Positions 16,239 through 24,154 of a stretch of 24,154 nucleotides of DNA are shown piece by piece (the stretch's first letter is position 1; each line of letters begins with the position of its first letter). Under the pieces are notes generated by a model that saw nothing but the letters and a program-made list of their open reading frames with translations, was not told the DNA's origin and did no database searches. Position numbers and translations under genes: made by a program. The DNA comes from Komagataeibacter kakiaceti JCM 25156 (lineage in GTDB: Bacteria > Pseudomonadota > Alphaproteobacteria > Acetobacterales > Acetobacteraceae): assembly GCF_000613305.1 (NCBI RefSeq), contig NZ_BAIO01000011.1, positions 1 through 24,154 on the forward strand. The letters run 5' to 3'.

Positions 16239-17623
16239 TCAGGGTTGGGCGGAGAAGATCGTGTCGTAAAGCAGCTTGAAGTTGAGCACCAGAATAATGG
16301 CCGCCACGATCCACGACAGCGCGGCAAGTTTTCTGGAGATCACGAACTCGCCCATTTTCCGTCGGTCGGATACGAACATGACCAGCGGGATCACCGCGAA
16401 GGGCAGTTGCATCGACAGGATAACCTGGCTGAACAGGAGCAGTTGCCCCACGCCGCTGCTGCCATAGATCGCTGTTACGATCACTACAGGAATGATCGCG
16501 AGCCCACGTGTCAGCAGACGTCGTGCCCAGTGTGGGATGCGGAGCCGCAGGAAGCCTTCCATGATGATCTGGCCAGCCAGCGTGCCGGTAATGGTCGAGT
16601 TGGTGCCCGCTGCCAGTAGCGCCACGGCAAACAGGGTAGACGCAATGCCCATGCCCAGGATTGGCGACAGGAGACGATAGCATCCTCGATTTCCGCCACA
16701 TCCTGATGCCCGGTGGTATGGAACGCGGCGGCCGCAACGATCAGGATGGCAGCGTTGATGAACAGGGCCAGCATCAGGGCAATCGTACTGTCCCATGTCG
16801 ACCAGCGGATCGCTTCGCGCCGCCCGACGGGCGTGCGTTCGAAGGCGCGGGTCTGCACGATTGAAGAGTGCAGGTACAGGTTATGAGGCATGACCGTCGC
16901 CCCGATGATGCCGATCGCGATATACAGCATCTGGCTGTTGGTCACGATCTCGGTCGAGGGCAGGAAGCCTTTCAGGATGCCTGCCAGCGGCGGTGCCGCC
17001 GCCACGACCTGCACGGCAAAGCAGATTGCAATGACGCTGAGCAGGCCGATGATGAACGCTTCCAGATAACGGAAGCCCCGGTTCATCAGGACAAGGACAA
17101 TAAAGGCGTCGAGTACCGAGATTACGGCACCGACCAGCAGGGGGATGCCGAAAAGCAGTTGCAGGGCCACGGCCGTGCCGATGACCTCGGCCAGGTCGCA
17201 GGCGATGATGGCCAGTTCGCAGGCAAGCCATAGTGTGATGTTTACGATAGGCGGAAAGTGATCGCGGCACGCCTGCGCGAGATCGCGCCCCGTTGCGATG
17301 CCCAGTCGGGCCGATAATGCCTGCAGCAGAATGGCCATCAGGTTCGACAGCATGATGACGGCAAGAAGGGTATAGCCGAATTGCGCGCCCCCCTGCAGAT
17401 CCGTGGCCCAGTTGCCCGGGTCCATATAACCGACCGAGACCATATATCCCGGTCCCACGAAGGCCAGGAAGCGGCGGAACCAGGGCGCGTTGCCGGAAGG
17501 AAGCCGCACACTGGCAAAGACTTCCGGCAGGCTGTTGCTGCCAGCTTCAGTCGGGCTGGCAAAGCGCCACGCCGTCTTTTCTGGCGCAGATGGGAGAGGG
17601 ATGGGGCGTGAAACATGGGGCAT
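16239..17623 (-). pseudogene. mntH: MntH, NRAMP-family proton-coupled manganese/divalent-metal importer, frameshifted as written
   Basis: The frame from ATG 17623 holds the TM1 metal-binding DPGN motif ([18 protein letters not shown]) and the TM6 MPH motif ([18 protein letters not shown]), both diagnostic of NRAMP transporters. It breaks near 16679-16681 after AEIEDA. The neighbouring frame continues as [20 protein letters not shown], with [20 protein letters not shown] and the last helices to the stop at 16239. One added base gives 461 residues, within the family's range (410-460). No strong ribosome site precedes the ATG. It faces mntR across a shared promoter region, so it should be shut off by Mn-loaded MntR. 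A bidirectional terminator lies just beyond its stop. Confidence 0.9.
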
Positions 17624-17660
17624 GGGGACACACTAAATCGAATCGAATGGCGATATGCAA

Positions 17661-17681
17661 TATGCTATAATAGAAAGCATA
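17661..17681. promoter_or_regulatory. Candidate MntR operator in the mntH-mntR divergent region
   Basis: TATGCT (17661-17666) and AGCATA (17676-17681) form a perfect dyad. TATGC-type half sites recur nearby (ATATGCAA at 17654-17661, TTATGCG near 17727, TATGCT at 17747-17752). The 176 bases between the mntH and mntR starts are AT-rich and must hold both promoters. Binding by the adjacent MntR is inferred from layout. Confidence 0.5.
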
Positions 17682-17799
17682 CGGAAAACAATTGGGTGAA
17701 AGCGGTTTTCTGAAGCTAATGACATATTATGCGTTTTATAATGAAGTATGCTAACCAGAATAATGCTTTTTGCCTGCCTCCATGGGAGTGGAAATCACA

Positions 17800-18315
17800 A
17801 TGAGACAAAACGATTTACAGCGGCTCAAGAAAGCAGCCGATACGCTCCCGGACTCCAAAATCCATTCAGAGGGCTTCCGTGCCAACCGGATGGCAAGGCA
17901 GAATGCCCTGATCGAAGATTACGTGGAACTGATTGCCGACCTTCTGGATGAAGGCCAGGAAGCACGTCAGGTCGATCTGGCGGAACGTCTGGGGGTCTCG
18001 CAGCCGACCGTCGCCAAGATGCTGGTTCGTCTGACGGATGAAGGGCTTGTTGCCCGTAAGCCATACCGCGGGGTGTTCCTCACCGAGGAGGGGCGAAAGA
18101 TGGCGGAAGCGGTCCGTACCCGGCACCGTATCGTCGAGGCATTCCTGCTTTCACTTGGGATCAGTCAGGAAAATGCACGGATCGATGCCGAAGGATTGGA
18201 ACATTACGTGAGCGCCGAGACACTCGATGCGTTCCAGCGCGCAATGAATGCCGGACTTGCCCAGTTTATGGTTGGTTCCAGGCAGGCCGTTCCCGAGTTT
18301 TCTGGGTTGGACTGA
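17800..18315 (+). CDS. mntR: MntR, DtxR-family manganese-responsive repressor
   Basis: About 171 residues from ATG 17800, preceded by GGGAGTGG; a TTG at 17770 would add ten residues without a ribosome site. The winged helix is clear ([20 protein letters not shown], then [20 protein letters not shown]), followed by the DtxR dimerisation and metal-binding region ([20 protein letters not shown], then [17 protein letters not shown]). E and H residues ([18 protein letters not shown]) stand where MntR binds metal. There is no C-terminal SH3-like domain, as usual for MntR. It should repress mntH, and probably itself, when manganese is plentiful. Confidence 0.9.
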   Translation: MRQNDLQRLKKAADTLPDSKIHSEGFRANRMARQNALIEDYVELIADLLDEGQEARQVDLAERLGVSQPTVAKMLVRLTDEGLVARKPYRGVFLTEEGRKMAEAVRTRHRIVEAFLLSLGISQENARIDAEGLEHYVSAETLDAFQRAMNAGLAQFMVGSRQAVPEFSGLD

Positions 18316-18329
18316 CCGGGGACGAGCCT

Positions 18330-18910
18330 GCTGCATGCAGTGTAAAGTACGGCTGCAGGCGTTTCTCAAATTCCGTTAGATTTGGGACGAGAATACGGAC
18401 TGCGTGGCTGCTCAGTATGAGCGTGATGTCAAGCAATAGGGATTTGCGGCCCTTGTGCGTCCGACCTTCAGTGAAGTCCCAGGACCACACGCGTTCGCGA
18501 TGCTGCGGGCGCAGCTGGACGCAAGATCAGGCGTCCAACCAAAGGCAATTCTGTTTTGGGGTGCCTTCGGAACGTCAAGTCCCTATCGCCGACAGATCCG
18601 CCGGGCCTCAGAAAAACATGGATGCAGCGATAGCTATAGCGGTCGTAATCTCTGGTGAGCACGATGGTATCGGTCGTCAACCGGTGCTCAGCCGTATTAT
18701 CATTTGCGAGATGACGCAGTGTTGAGGAGGGGCGATCGAGCATCCAGCAGGTCCGCGGTTCCAATACTGCCAGCGCACGACAGACCCGTCTGATCGCCTT
18801 AGTCTGATGCGAGATCCGTCGTTCGCGTCTTCAATCGGGTCTTTTCCCGCTTCCGATCTTTCATGTGACGTGTGAGATCACCCTCAGGCCATCATATTTT
18901 TTAAGCCACC
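18330..18910 (-). pseudogene. Decayed IS3-family transposase (orfA tail and orfB part)
   Basis: Conserved IS3 pieces appear on the minus strand in shifting frames. From upstream to downstream: EQMQCRWLKKYDGLRV and DRKREKTRLKTRTTDLASD (like the orfA RWKKKYGGL ... LEKENARLK region), YDRYSYRCIHVFLRPGG (like orfB YGRYGYRRITALLR), then LRPQHRERVWSWDFTEGRTH and KGRKSLLLDI. The last holds the first catalytic Asp in the WSWDF motif. There is an internal stop in place of the usual Gly before SC, at least two frame changes, and no trace of the terminal catalytic part or clear end repeats. Unlike the other breaks in this window, this one combines stops, shifts and truncation, so it is a real relic. Confidence 0.6.
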
Positions 18911-19488
18911 GACACTGCATCTGCTCGATAGTCTATAAATGAAGGTCGTGGGATGATGGTGTGTCGTGATCTGAGTGGACAACTGCAGCGTTCCGCTCTG
19001 GCATGATCATCGCCCTAAAACGGACTGCATAGAGATCCAACAGCACAATGCTGTACTATATTAGGCAGTCTGGTGCCTAACGATTAGTCTTCCGGCGCAT
19101 ATAGAGCATGTCATTGCTGATTTGTCTCGCAAAGATAGAGCTGTCGTCGGCTTTATTTGCTCTTGCTACGGCTGGACAGTCGAAATGGCGGCCAAATCTG
19201 TCGGTACCGCCATTTCTTTGGAATCCGGGACTGCCGATCAAATGACCTTAGGAGATATCCGCGGATTGTCCCACGGGAACTATATGCCGGATATATACAT
19301 TATAGCACCCTGCATACTTAAACGTCCGTGCTATAAGCGGGTTAACTGGAAGGGCTGCGACAGAATGTTTGTCGGAATTCATCGTCATACAAGGGGGGCA
19401 GATCATTCGCGAGATGCGCCTGTCCCACGAATACGGAACAATATTTATAGTATAATCAACGCATAAAATAATAAATTCATATAACAGG
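18911..19488 (+). other. Region without a convincing gene before the porin
   Basis: A 114-codon frame at 19122-19466 has no ribosome site, unusual composition and no recognisable domain, and I do not call it a gene. The stretch around 19090-19140 (LPAHIEHVIADLSRKD) slightly recalls an IS66 transposase but cannot be extended. From 19440 the DNA is AT-rich, with TATAAT at 19451-19456, a possible -10 box of the porin promoter without a good -35 partner. Confidence 0.35.
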
Positions 19489-19494
19489 GTGGAA

Positions 19495-21138
19495 ATGAAA
19501 AATAATATCAAATGCAATTATGGATATATTTTTATCGCGTTCGCCATAAATGCTTTTTTTATAATCAATTTTTGCGGAATTATGAAAGCCTATGCCCAGT
19601 CACCTCAAACCCAGATCGAAGAAGATCGTGCCCGTCTTGGTAACTCTACCCCGCTGATCCAGCAGATCGATCCTGCCACGGTACGCGATTCAGAACGCGC
19701 CACAGCCGATGCGGAGGAAAAGGCTGCAGTCGCTGCGGGAGACGGAGACAAACTGGATACCAGCAGCAACCTGTTGGGGAACATGTGGGGCGCACGGTCA
19801 TGGATGTACAAACACGGCATCACCTTCGACATCCAGGAAGTCGATGAAGTCTGGGGCAATGGCACCGGTGGCACCCCCAGCACCAACGGAGATGGCCAGG
19901 GTTCGGGTACAGGCCCCTCCTATGATGCTGTGACCATGCCCACCCTGACTGTTGATACCGAAAAGCTGTTCGGGCTGAAGGGCGGTCTGTTCAATGTCAG
20001 CGCGCTGCAGACACGCGGCCGTTCCATCTCGCAGGATCACCTGAATAACTTCAACCCCGTCAGTGGGTTCGAGGCCGACCGCTCCACCCGCCTGTTCGAA
20101 CTGTGGTACCAGCAGTCGTTCCTCAAGGGCAAACTTGATGTGAAGATCGGCCAGCAGGATCTTGATACCGAGTTCCTGATCAGCGATTACGCCTCACTTT
20201 ACCTCAATGCGAACTTCGGCTGGCCGATGGCCCCCTCGGTCAACCTGTATGGCGGCGGTCCGTCCTGGCCGCTCTCGTCCCCGGCTATTCGCATCCGCTA
20301 CCGGCCGAGCGAGAAGTTCACCTTCATGTTCGCCGCTGCCGATGATAACCCGCCGGGCAACCGCTACAATTCGACACCCATCCAGCAGGCGACCGGTTCG
20401 GACCTCGGTAGCAACAGTGACCCCACCAGCCAGACCTATAATGGCGCCAACGGCAGAAATTTCAACATGGGCACCGGCGCGCTGCTGATGACCGAACTGC
20501 AATATGCGCTGAACCCGCAACCTGCCGATATGTCGAACGTGACCAAGAAGCCCGGCCTACCAGGCGTGTACAAGCTGGGCGGATATTACGATACGGCCAG
20601 ATTTGCCGATTACCGCTATAACCGCAATGGGGGTTCCCTGGGGGCGGCCACGTTGGCCGCCAACCCCTCGCAGGCTGATCTCACTTCACGCTGGGACCGG
20701 GGCAACTGGATGGTCTATGGCATCATCGACCAGATGATCTGGCGGCCATCGCTTACATCCGCCCGTTCGGTGGGCATATTCGTGCGTGCGACAGGCAATG
20801 GCGGTGATCGCAACGAGATCAGTTTTGCCATTGATGCAGGCATCAACCTGAAGGCCCCGTTCAGGGGGCGCGACAATGACACGATCGGACTGGGTTGGGG
20901 TATCGGTCGCGCCAGTTCAGGGCTTCGGCAGTTCAACCGGGATAGTCAGTCGCTGATACCGGGGAATGAAAACCATCTTGAACTGACGTATCAGGCGCAG
21001 GTTACGCCTTGGATGGTCATGCAGCCCGACTTCCAGTACGTCTGGCATCCCGCGGGCGGAAGCGGCGATCCGTCTTTCCCCTACCGCCGCACGGGCGATG
21101 AGGCCATTTTGGGTCTGCATAGTAATATTACGTTTTAG
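19495..21138 (+). CDS. oprB: OprB-family carbohydrate-selective outer-membrane porin
   Basis: About 547 residues from ATG 19495, behind AGGGTGG; a GTG six bases upstream is less likely. A long AT-rich signal peptide (YGYIFIAFAINAFFIINFCG ... AYA) is followed by a short helical, charged region and then the OprB barrel. Evidence includes the start LLGNMWGARSWMYKHGITFD, FELWYQQSFLKGKLDVKIGQ, LGWGIGRASSGLRQF and a C-terminal strand (EAILGLHSNITF) ending in Phe, as outer-membrane barrels do. OprB porins pass glucose and other sugars; acetic acid bacteria carry several. The alpha-galactosidase 2 kb downstream suggests a sugar-use neighbourhood, though it is on the opposite strand. The signal peptide is far more AT-rich than the rest of the gene. 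Confidence 0.9.
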   Translation: MKNNIKCNYGYIFIAFAINAFFIINFCGIMKAYAQSPQTQIEEDRARLGNSTPLIQQIDPATVRDSERATADAEEKAAVAAGDGDKLDTSSNLLGNMWGARSWMYKHGITFDIQEVDEVWGNGTGGTPSTNGDGQGSGTGPSYDAVTMPTLTVDTEKLFGLKGGLFNVSALQTRGRSISQDHLNNFNPVSGFEADRSTRLFELWYQQSFLKGKLDVKIGQQDLDTEFLISDYASLYLNANFGWPMAPSVNLYGGGPSWPLSSPAIRIRYRPSEKFTFMFAAADDNPPGNRYNSTPIQQATGSDLGSNSDPTSQTYNGANGRNFNMGTGALLMTELQYALNPQPADMSNVTKKPGLPGVYKLGGYYDTARFADYRYNRNGGSLGAATLAANPSQADLTSRWDRGNWMVYGIIDQMIWRPSLTSARSVGIFVRATGNGGDRNEISFAIDAGINLKAPFRGRDNDTIGLGWGIGRASSGLRQFNRDSQSLIPGNENHLELTYQAQVTPWMVMQPDFQYVWHPAGGSGDPSFPYRRTGDEAILGLHSNITF

Positions 21139-21753
21139 AGAAATAAATCCTGGTCCGGATCGCGGATATACGTCCCGAACTTATATGACTGTGTGTGTTT
21201 GAAGGTGCTCAAACTGATGGAACAATAATCATATTTATCTATGCAATTAGGATTTATGAAAAAATAATTACTGTATACCATGAGGAAATATCATAATACT
21301 GTCTGCGACAATCGATGGTTCTCTACAAGAAAATGAAAAGGGAAAACCATTTCGTTTTACTTTTGCAGGCTGTGCCCCGGAAGTCAGTCGATAACTGATC
21401 CTGCGGTTGTAAGTGGTATGGGAGGTCATCGGATTGATCATTGTTGTCACAGCAACGGGGAGATCAAAACGGCTTTTGATAATTCGCAAGTCAGGAGGTT
21501 TACTTTTATGAATTAGAGCATCTTCAGCAGTTCGTATGTGTCCATTCAAACTGGATCTGCTCTGGCCCGCTCAGTCGGGCGGGGTGACCGATAGCTGGAG
21601 TATTGATTGTGTCATCTTTTTTTCTTGCTGCTCTGATCTCCTTGCGTTTCGCAACCTGATAGTCACTTTCCTGTCGGCTGATAAAAATCCACAAGAGGAC
21701 GACACATACTGCGGGCGAAATACCGCAAAATGATTTTAACGGGAGACCCGACA
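21139..21753. other. Region without a convincing gene after the porin
   Basis: Two minus-strand frames (93 codons at 21268-21549, and 79 codons at 21524-21763 with a TTG start and one possible membrane helix, GISPAVCVVLLWIFI) are open. They lack ribosome sites and overlap each other, so neither is called with confidence. No strong terminator hairpin follows the porin stop. Confidence 0.35.
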
Positions 21754-22025
21754 ATGAGATCAAATACTATCGATGATCTGCACGTGGGATGTGGTTGGTC
21801 TCATTCTGGATCGGAAACGCTGACCCCACACCAAAAGTAGGCGATGCTGCCTTTGTGGACAAAGGCGGTTATGAGACCTTATCGCGCGAGGGAAGTATGC
21901 GCGGATCTTTCGTATTGATGGGATTTGTTGCAGGTAGCTATTCCGCGCAATGGGATATCGAGCGTCGCAGCCTGAGAGCCAATGGTCAAAAATTGGACCG
22001 GCAGGTTATCGAAAAATTCCCATAG
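21754..22025 (+). CDS. Small protein of unknown function, visible after a one-base repair
   Basis: ATG 21754 follows GGGAGA (21741-21746) at a good distance and reads MRSNTIDDLHVG before slipping out of frame at the G run 21786-21788. The neighbouring frame continues with WLVSFWIGNADPTPKVGDAA, GYETLSREGSMRGSFVLMGF and DIERRSLRANGQKLDRQVIE to the stop at 22025. One extra G gives a single 90-residue protein. A start at ATG 21789 has no ribosome site. No signal peptide or clear membrane helix is seen. I do not recognise the family; the sequence looks like a folded protein with mixed strands and helices. It lies between the porin and the alpha-galactosidase. Confidence 0.5.
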
Positions 22026-23251
22026 ATCTTAAATGGAATATAATTTCCCAATATAGTTCTTATCATTCTATGTATAAATATTATTTGTTTATTATTTCGA
22101 CCACAAAGTGGCGGTGATAAGAATAATGGCTATAATCCGAACAACGTTAGGAATGGTAATAAATTGGGAGTACAAATTTTCTCTCCTGATTTAAGCACGC
22201 AACGTTATGTCCGCAGGCTGATCAATTTCGAAAGCCTTTTGATCTAGTCGGTGATATCGTCAGACGGTCTACGATAACCCTTTTGAGAACTTGATAAGCT
22301 TTTCAACTGTTCGTGCTTTCTCGCGTAACCGGGGTTTCAGGACTCAGGGACATACTTCTGTTGTTATCTGCGCCCCACAAATATGCAGTACGCTATATAA
22401 GAAAGCAAGATGAAATTCTTTATGCGCTGGCAACATGGTGCTGTTTGGTTTTAAGGAGGCCTTATGGGACCACGTCAGCAGTATTCATTGCAAAGCCGCA
22501 GAAAGGGCAGGGACAAGGCAGATGCAGCGCCAGCATCTGTCATTGATTCACAAAGCCAGCTGTGAAAACGGCTTCGCAGGTCGATCTTGAGGTTAAGGAT
22601 CGGGGTTATCTACCAGAGGTGCCCTGCATGACGATGCTGCATCTTCAATACCCGAGATATATATCCTTCTCCGCCATGGTTCGCTGGCAAGCGTCATATC
22701 GTGCAGAACTCGGGTTGAAGACGTTTAGAGCCGCATCGGTATGGACGATTGCGAGCGGGGCTGGATAACATTTCCACCTGACATTCTTATGGCGGAAACC
22801 GAACGTCGAATGCACCTACCTGCGCGTTGTATGGGCGAATCCGAATCTCGCTTTGGGCGTTGTGATTCGGATGGACCGACACAACGCATGGCGTCTGCAT
22901 GTCGGCATGGCTGGATTTACGTCCCATAGAGTGCCAGCACGCCATCTGGTGGCGAAAGTGACAGTTACATCGGCCAGGCGAGGTACAGCTTATGGGATCC
23001 AAAACAATCGTTAGAACGAATGTCTCAACTTATATCAGGGCCCCGCAGATCGTAATATCTTGCACAGTGCACCAGCTCCGCCAGTGACTGTGAAGATAGC
23101 TGCGCCTGGTGCGAGCATAAGCTGGTTGGTGCCTGCTCGACGAAATCGCAATCTCATTAACCGGGCGTCAAAAAAAATATCGGGATAAAGTTCGCTTGTG
23201 TCAGATGTCTAGCGAATATCGCTCTTTTCAAAGTGCACCCTCTGAGCAATT
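22026..23251. other. Long region without a convincing gene
   Basis: About 1.2 kb with only short frames of odd composition in all six readings and several AT-rich stretches (22026-22160). The one element with good translation signals is a 33-codon frame at 22464. An inverted repeat, CGGGATAAA (23181-23189) with TTTATCCCG (23251-23259), and a short palindrome AGCGA-ATA-TCGCT (23211-23223) lie near the right end. It may be degraded DNA or hold untranslated RNA, but I see no sign of either. Confidence 0.4.
22464..22565 (+). CDS. Possible very small protein (33 residues)
   Basis: A near-perfect ribosome site, AAGGAGG (22453-22459), lies four bases before ATG 22464. The product is basic and hydrophilic (MGPRQQYSLQSRRKGRDKAD followed by AAPASVIDSQSQL). 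There is no domain or membrane helix. The strong ribosome site in an otherwise empty region is the only support; it could be chance. Confidence 0.25.
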   Translation: MGPRQQYSLQSRRKGRDKADAAPASVIDSQSQL

Positions 23252-24154
23252 TTATCCCGGCAAAATATCTATTGCATTGCATTCCAGTACAAGAGCCTGT
23301 GCCGGATAAAGTCGAGGAAGAGTCAGGCCCATCTCCGTCAGAACTGCCCCGCTGACAATGATGCCTTTTTCAAATAAAGACCGGTTCGCTGCAGATGGAT
23401 TGTTGCCCATCAGTTTCTGGGGGGAAGGCGCACACACTTTATATTGGCGGGCGGGATCTAGCCTGGGAGTAGGACGGGCGCTGCAGATCGTGCCTGTCCG
23501 GAGCCACTCTGGGCGATGAGGAATACCGCAGCGGAACAGTCCGTTGCCGTTACACCCCGCACAACACGGTCTGCTGTCTGCTCACCAAGTTGAGCGTCGC
23601 CTGAATGAAGCAGGCTACGCAAACGTTTATGCAGGTTGATCCACTGAACAAGTTCGTCGCGTTCGTCGGCACTTAGTTCCAGCGGATCGAGTTCAATTCC
23701 GAGGTGACCGAATAGTGCGACTGCGGCCCGGAACCCGAGTGTGAAAACGCGGTCGGTTATACCATTCGGTACGGCCGAAATATGCGTGCCGGTAATTTCG
23801 GGGGGCAGGAACTGCCAGGCGCCGCCTTGGATACGAAGCCGGTCCAGTGCGTCAGTATTATCCGAAGTCCAGACCCGCTGGGTGTGGGCCAGAGCACCCC
23901 AGTCCGCGCGGCCGCCGCCCGATGCACAACTTTCGATTTCCAGTGCAGGATGGGTGGCGCGAAGCCGGTCCCATAGGGCATATAATGCGAGAACCTGACG
24001 CCTGTAAGCCGCACGGCCATGAGCATCGGCCGCTTCAACCAGGTCTCTATTGAAGTCCCACTTGATGTAGTCGATGCCAACATGCTGCACCAGGTGGGAT
24101 ATTTTGGCGAAAAGATGCTCTGATACGTCTTGACGCGAAATATCAAGCACAACC
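23252..24154 (-). pseudogene. GH36 alpha-galactosidase, C-terminal part, frameshifted as written, runs off the right edge
   Basis: The reading enters from the right edge with VLDISRQDV and the catalytic-nucleophile motif DYIKWDFNRDL. It continues through SCASGGGRADWG and the acid/base segment VWTSDNTDALDRLRIQ, then the end of the barrel and start of the C-terminal beta domain. All are typical of glycoside hydrolase family 36 (RafA/AgaA type), which removes terminal alpha-1,6-galactose from melibiose and raffinose-type sugars. A TAG at 23458-23460 interrupts it after APVLLPG. The neighbouring frame continues with LDPARQYKVCAPSPQKLMGN and the usual ending VSGAVLTEMGLTLPRLYPAQ ... DILPG, stop 23252. 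One base missing near 23460-23463 explains this. Roughly 400 N-terminal residues are outside the window. Confidence 0.85.

Noticed and set aside
18326..18362. Terminator after mntR from the GCCTGC/GCAGGC arms
   Set aside because: The stem is short, the loop long and no T run follows.
19090..19466. Possible IS66 transposase remnant
   Set aside because: Only a short stretch (LPAHIEHVIADLSRKD) is suggestive; the expected cysteine and catalytic regions do not follow in any frame.
22026..23251. CRISPR array, tRNA or other RNA gene in the gene-poor stretch
   Set aside because: I saw no regularly spaced repeats and no cloverleaf-like arms or tRNA consensus.

Overview
The window looks like DNA from an acetic acid bacterium (Acetobacteraceae, in the Komagataeibacter/Gluconacetobacter neighbourhood). 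The reasons are GC-rich genes with alphaproteobacterial character, a carbohydrate-selective OprB porin, and a partial IncI/Dot-Icm-type (type IVB) conjugation locus of the kind found on plasmids and integrated elements in this family. The taxon is inferred from gene content, not proven.

Layout. (1) 1-1980, minus strand: dotI -> dotH -> dotG (IcmL/IcmK/IcmE; TraM/TraN/TraO in IncI), the core of the type IVB secretion channel, with one- to four-base overlaps. (2) 2113-4043, minus strand: a GcrA-like DNA-binding protein and a regulator with two XRE helix-turn-helix domains, the probable local control module. (3) 4240-11617, plus strand: a tightly packed transfer operon with a TcpQ/secretin-N0-like exported protein, a cytoplasmic protein, two exported proteins, a large hydrophilic coiled-coil protein, DotA/TraY, a coiled-coil protein and a small lipoprotein. 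(4) 11669-13670, minus strand: a two-TM protein, a DsbC/DsbG-like periplasmic thioredoxin-fold protein and a small acidic protein. (5) 13671-14184: an AT-rich gap full of short dyads that separates transfer DNA from unrelated genes. (6) 14185-16018: a TetR-DoxX-SDR operon with a clear TetR-type operator. (7) 16174-18315: divergent mntH/mntR (manganese import and its DtxR-type repressor). (8) 18330-18910: a decayed IS3-family transposase. (9) 19495-24154: an OprB porin, a small unknown gene, about 1.2 kb without convincing genes, and the C-terminal part of a GH36 alpha-galactosidase leaving the right edge.

The most striking property of the sequence as given is that about ten genes are each broken by what looks like exactly one missing base, often in a G or C run: dotG, dotH, dotI, the TcpQ-like gene, the 6941 gene, the dsbC-like gene, doxX, mntH, alpha-galactosidase, and a 90-residue gene visible only after the repair. 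For the genes complete in the window, adding one base makes the total length a multiple of three and restores a family-typical protein. This one-directional pattern points to systematic base loss in sequencing or assembly rather than real decay, and it spans otherwise unrelated genes. The dual-XRE regulator and the GcrA-like protein sit between two divergent halves of the transfer machinery. Several transfer-operon proteins belong to no family I can name and are the best candidates for undescribed components.
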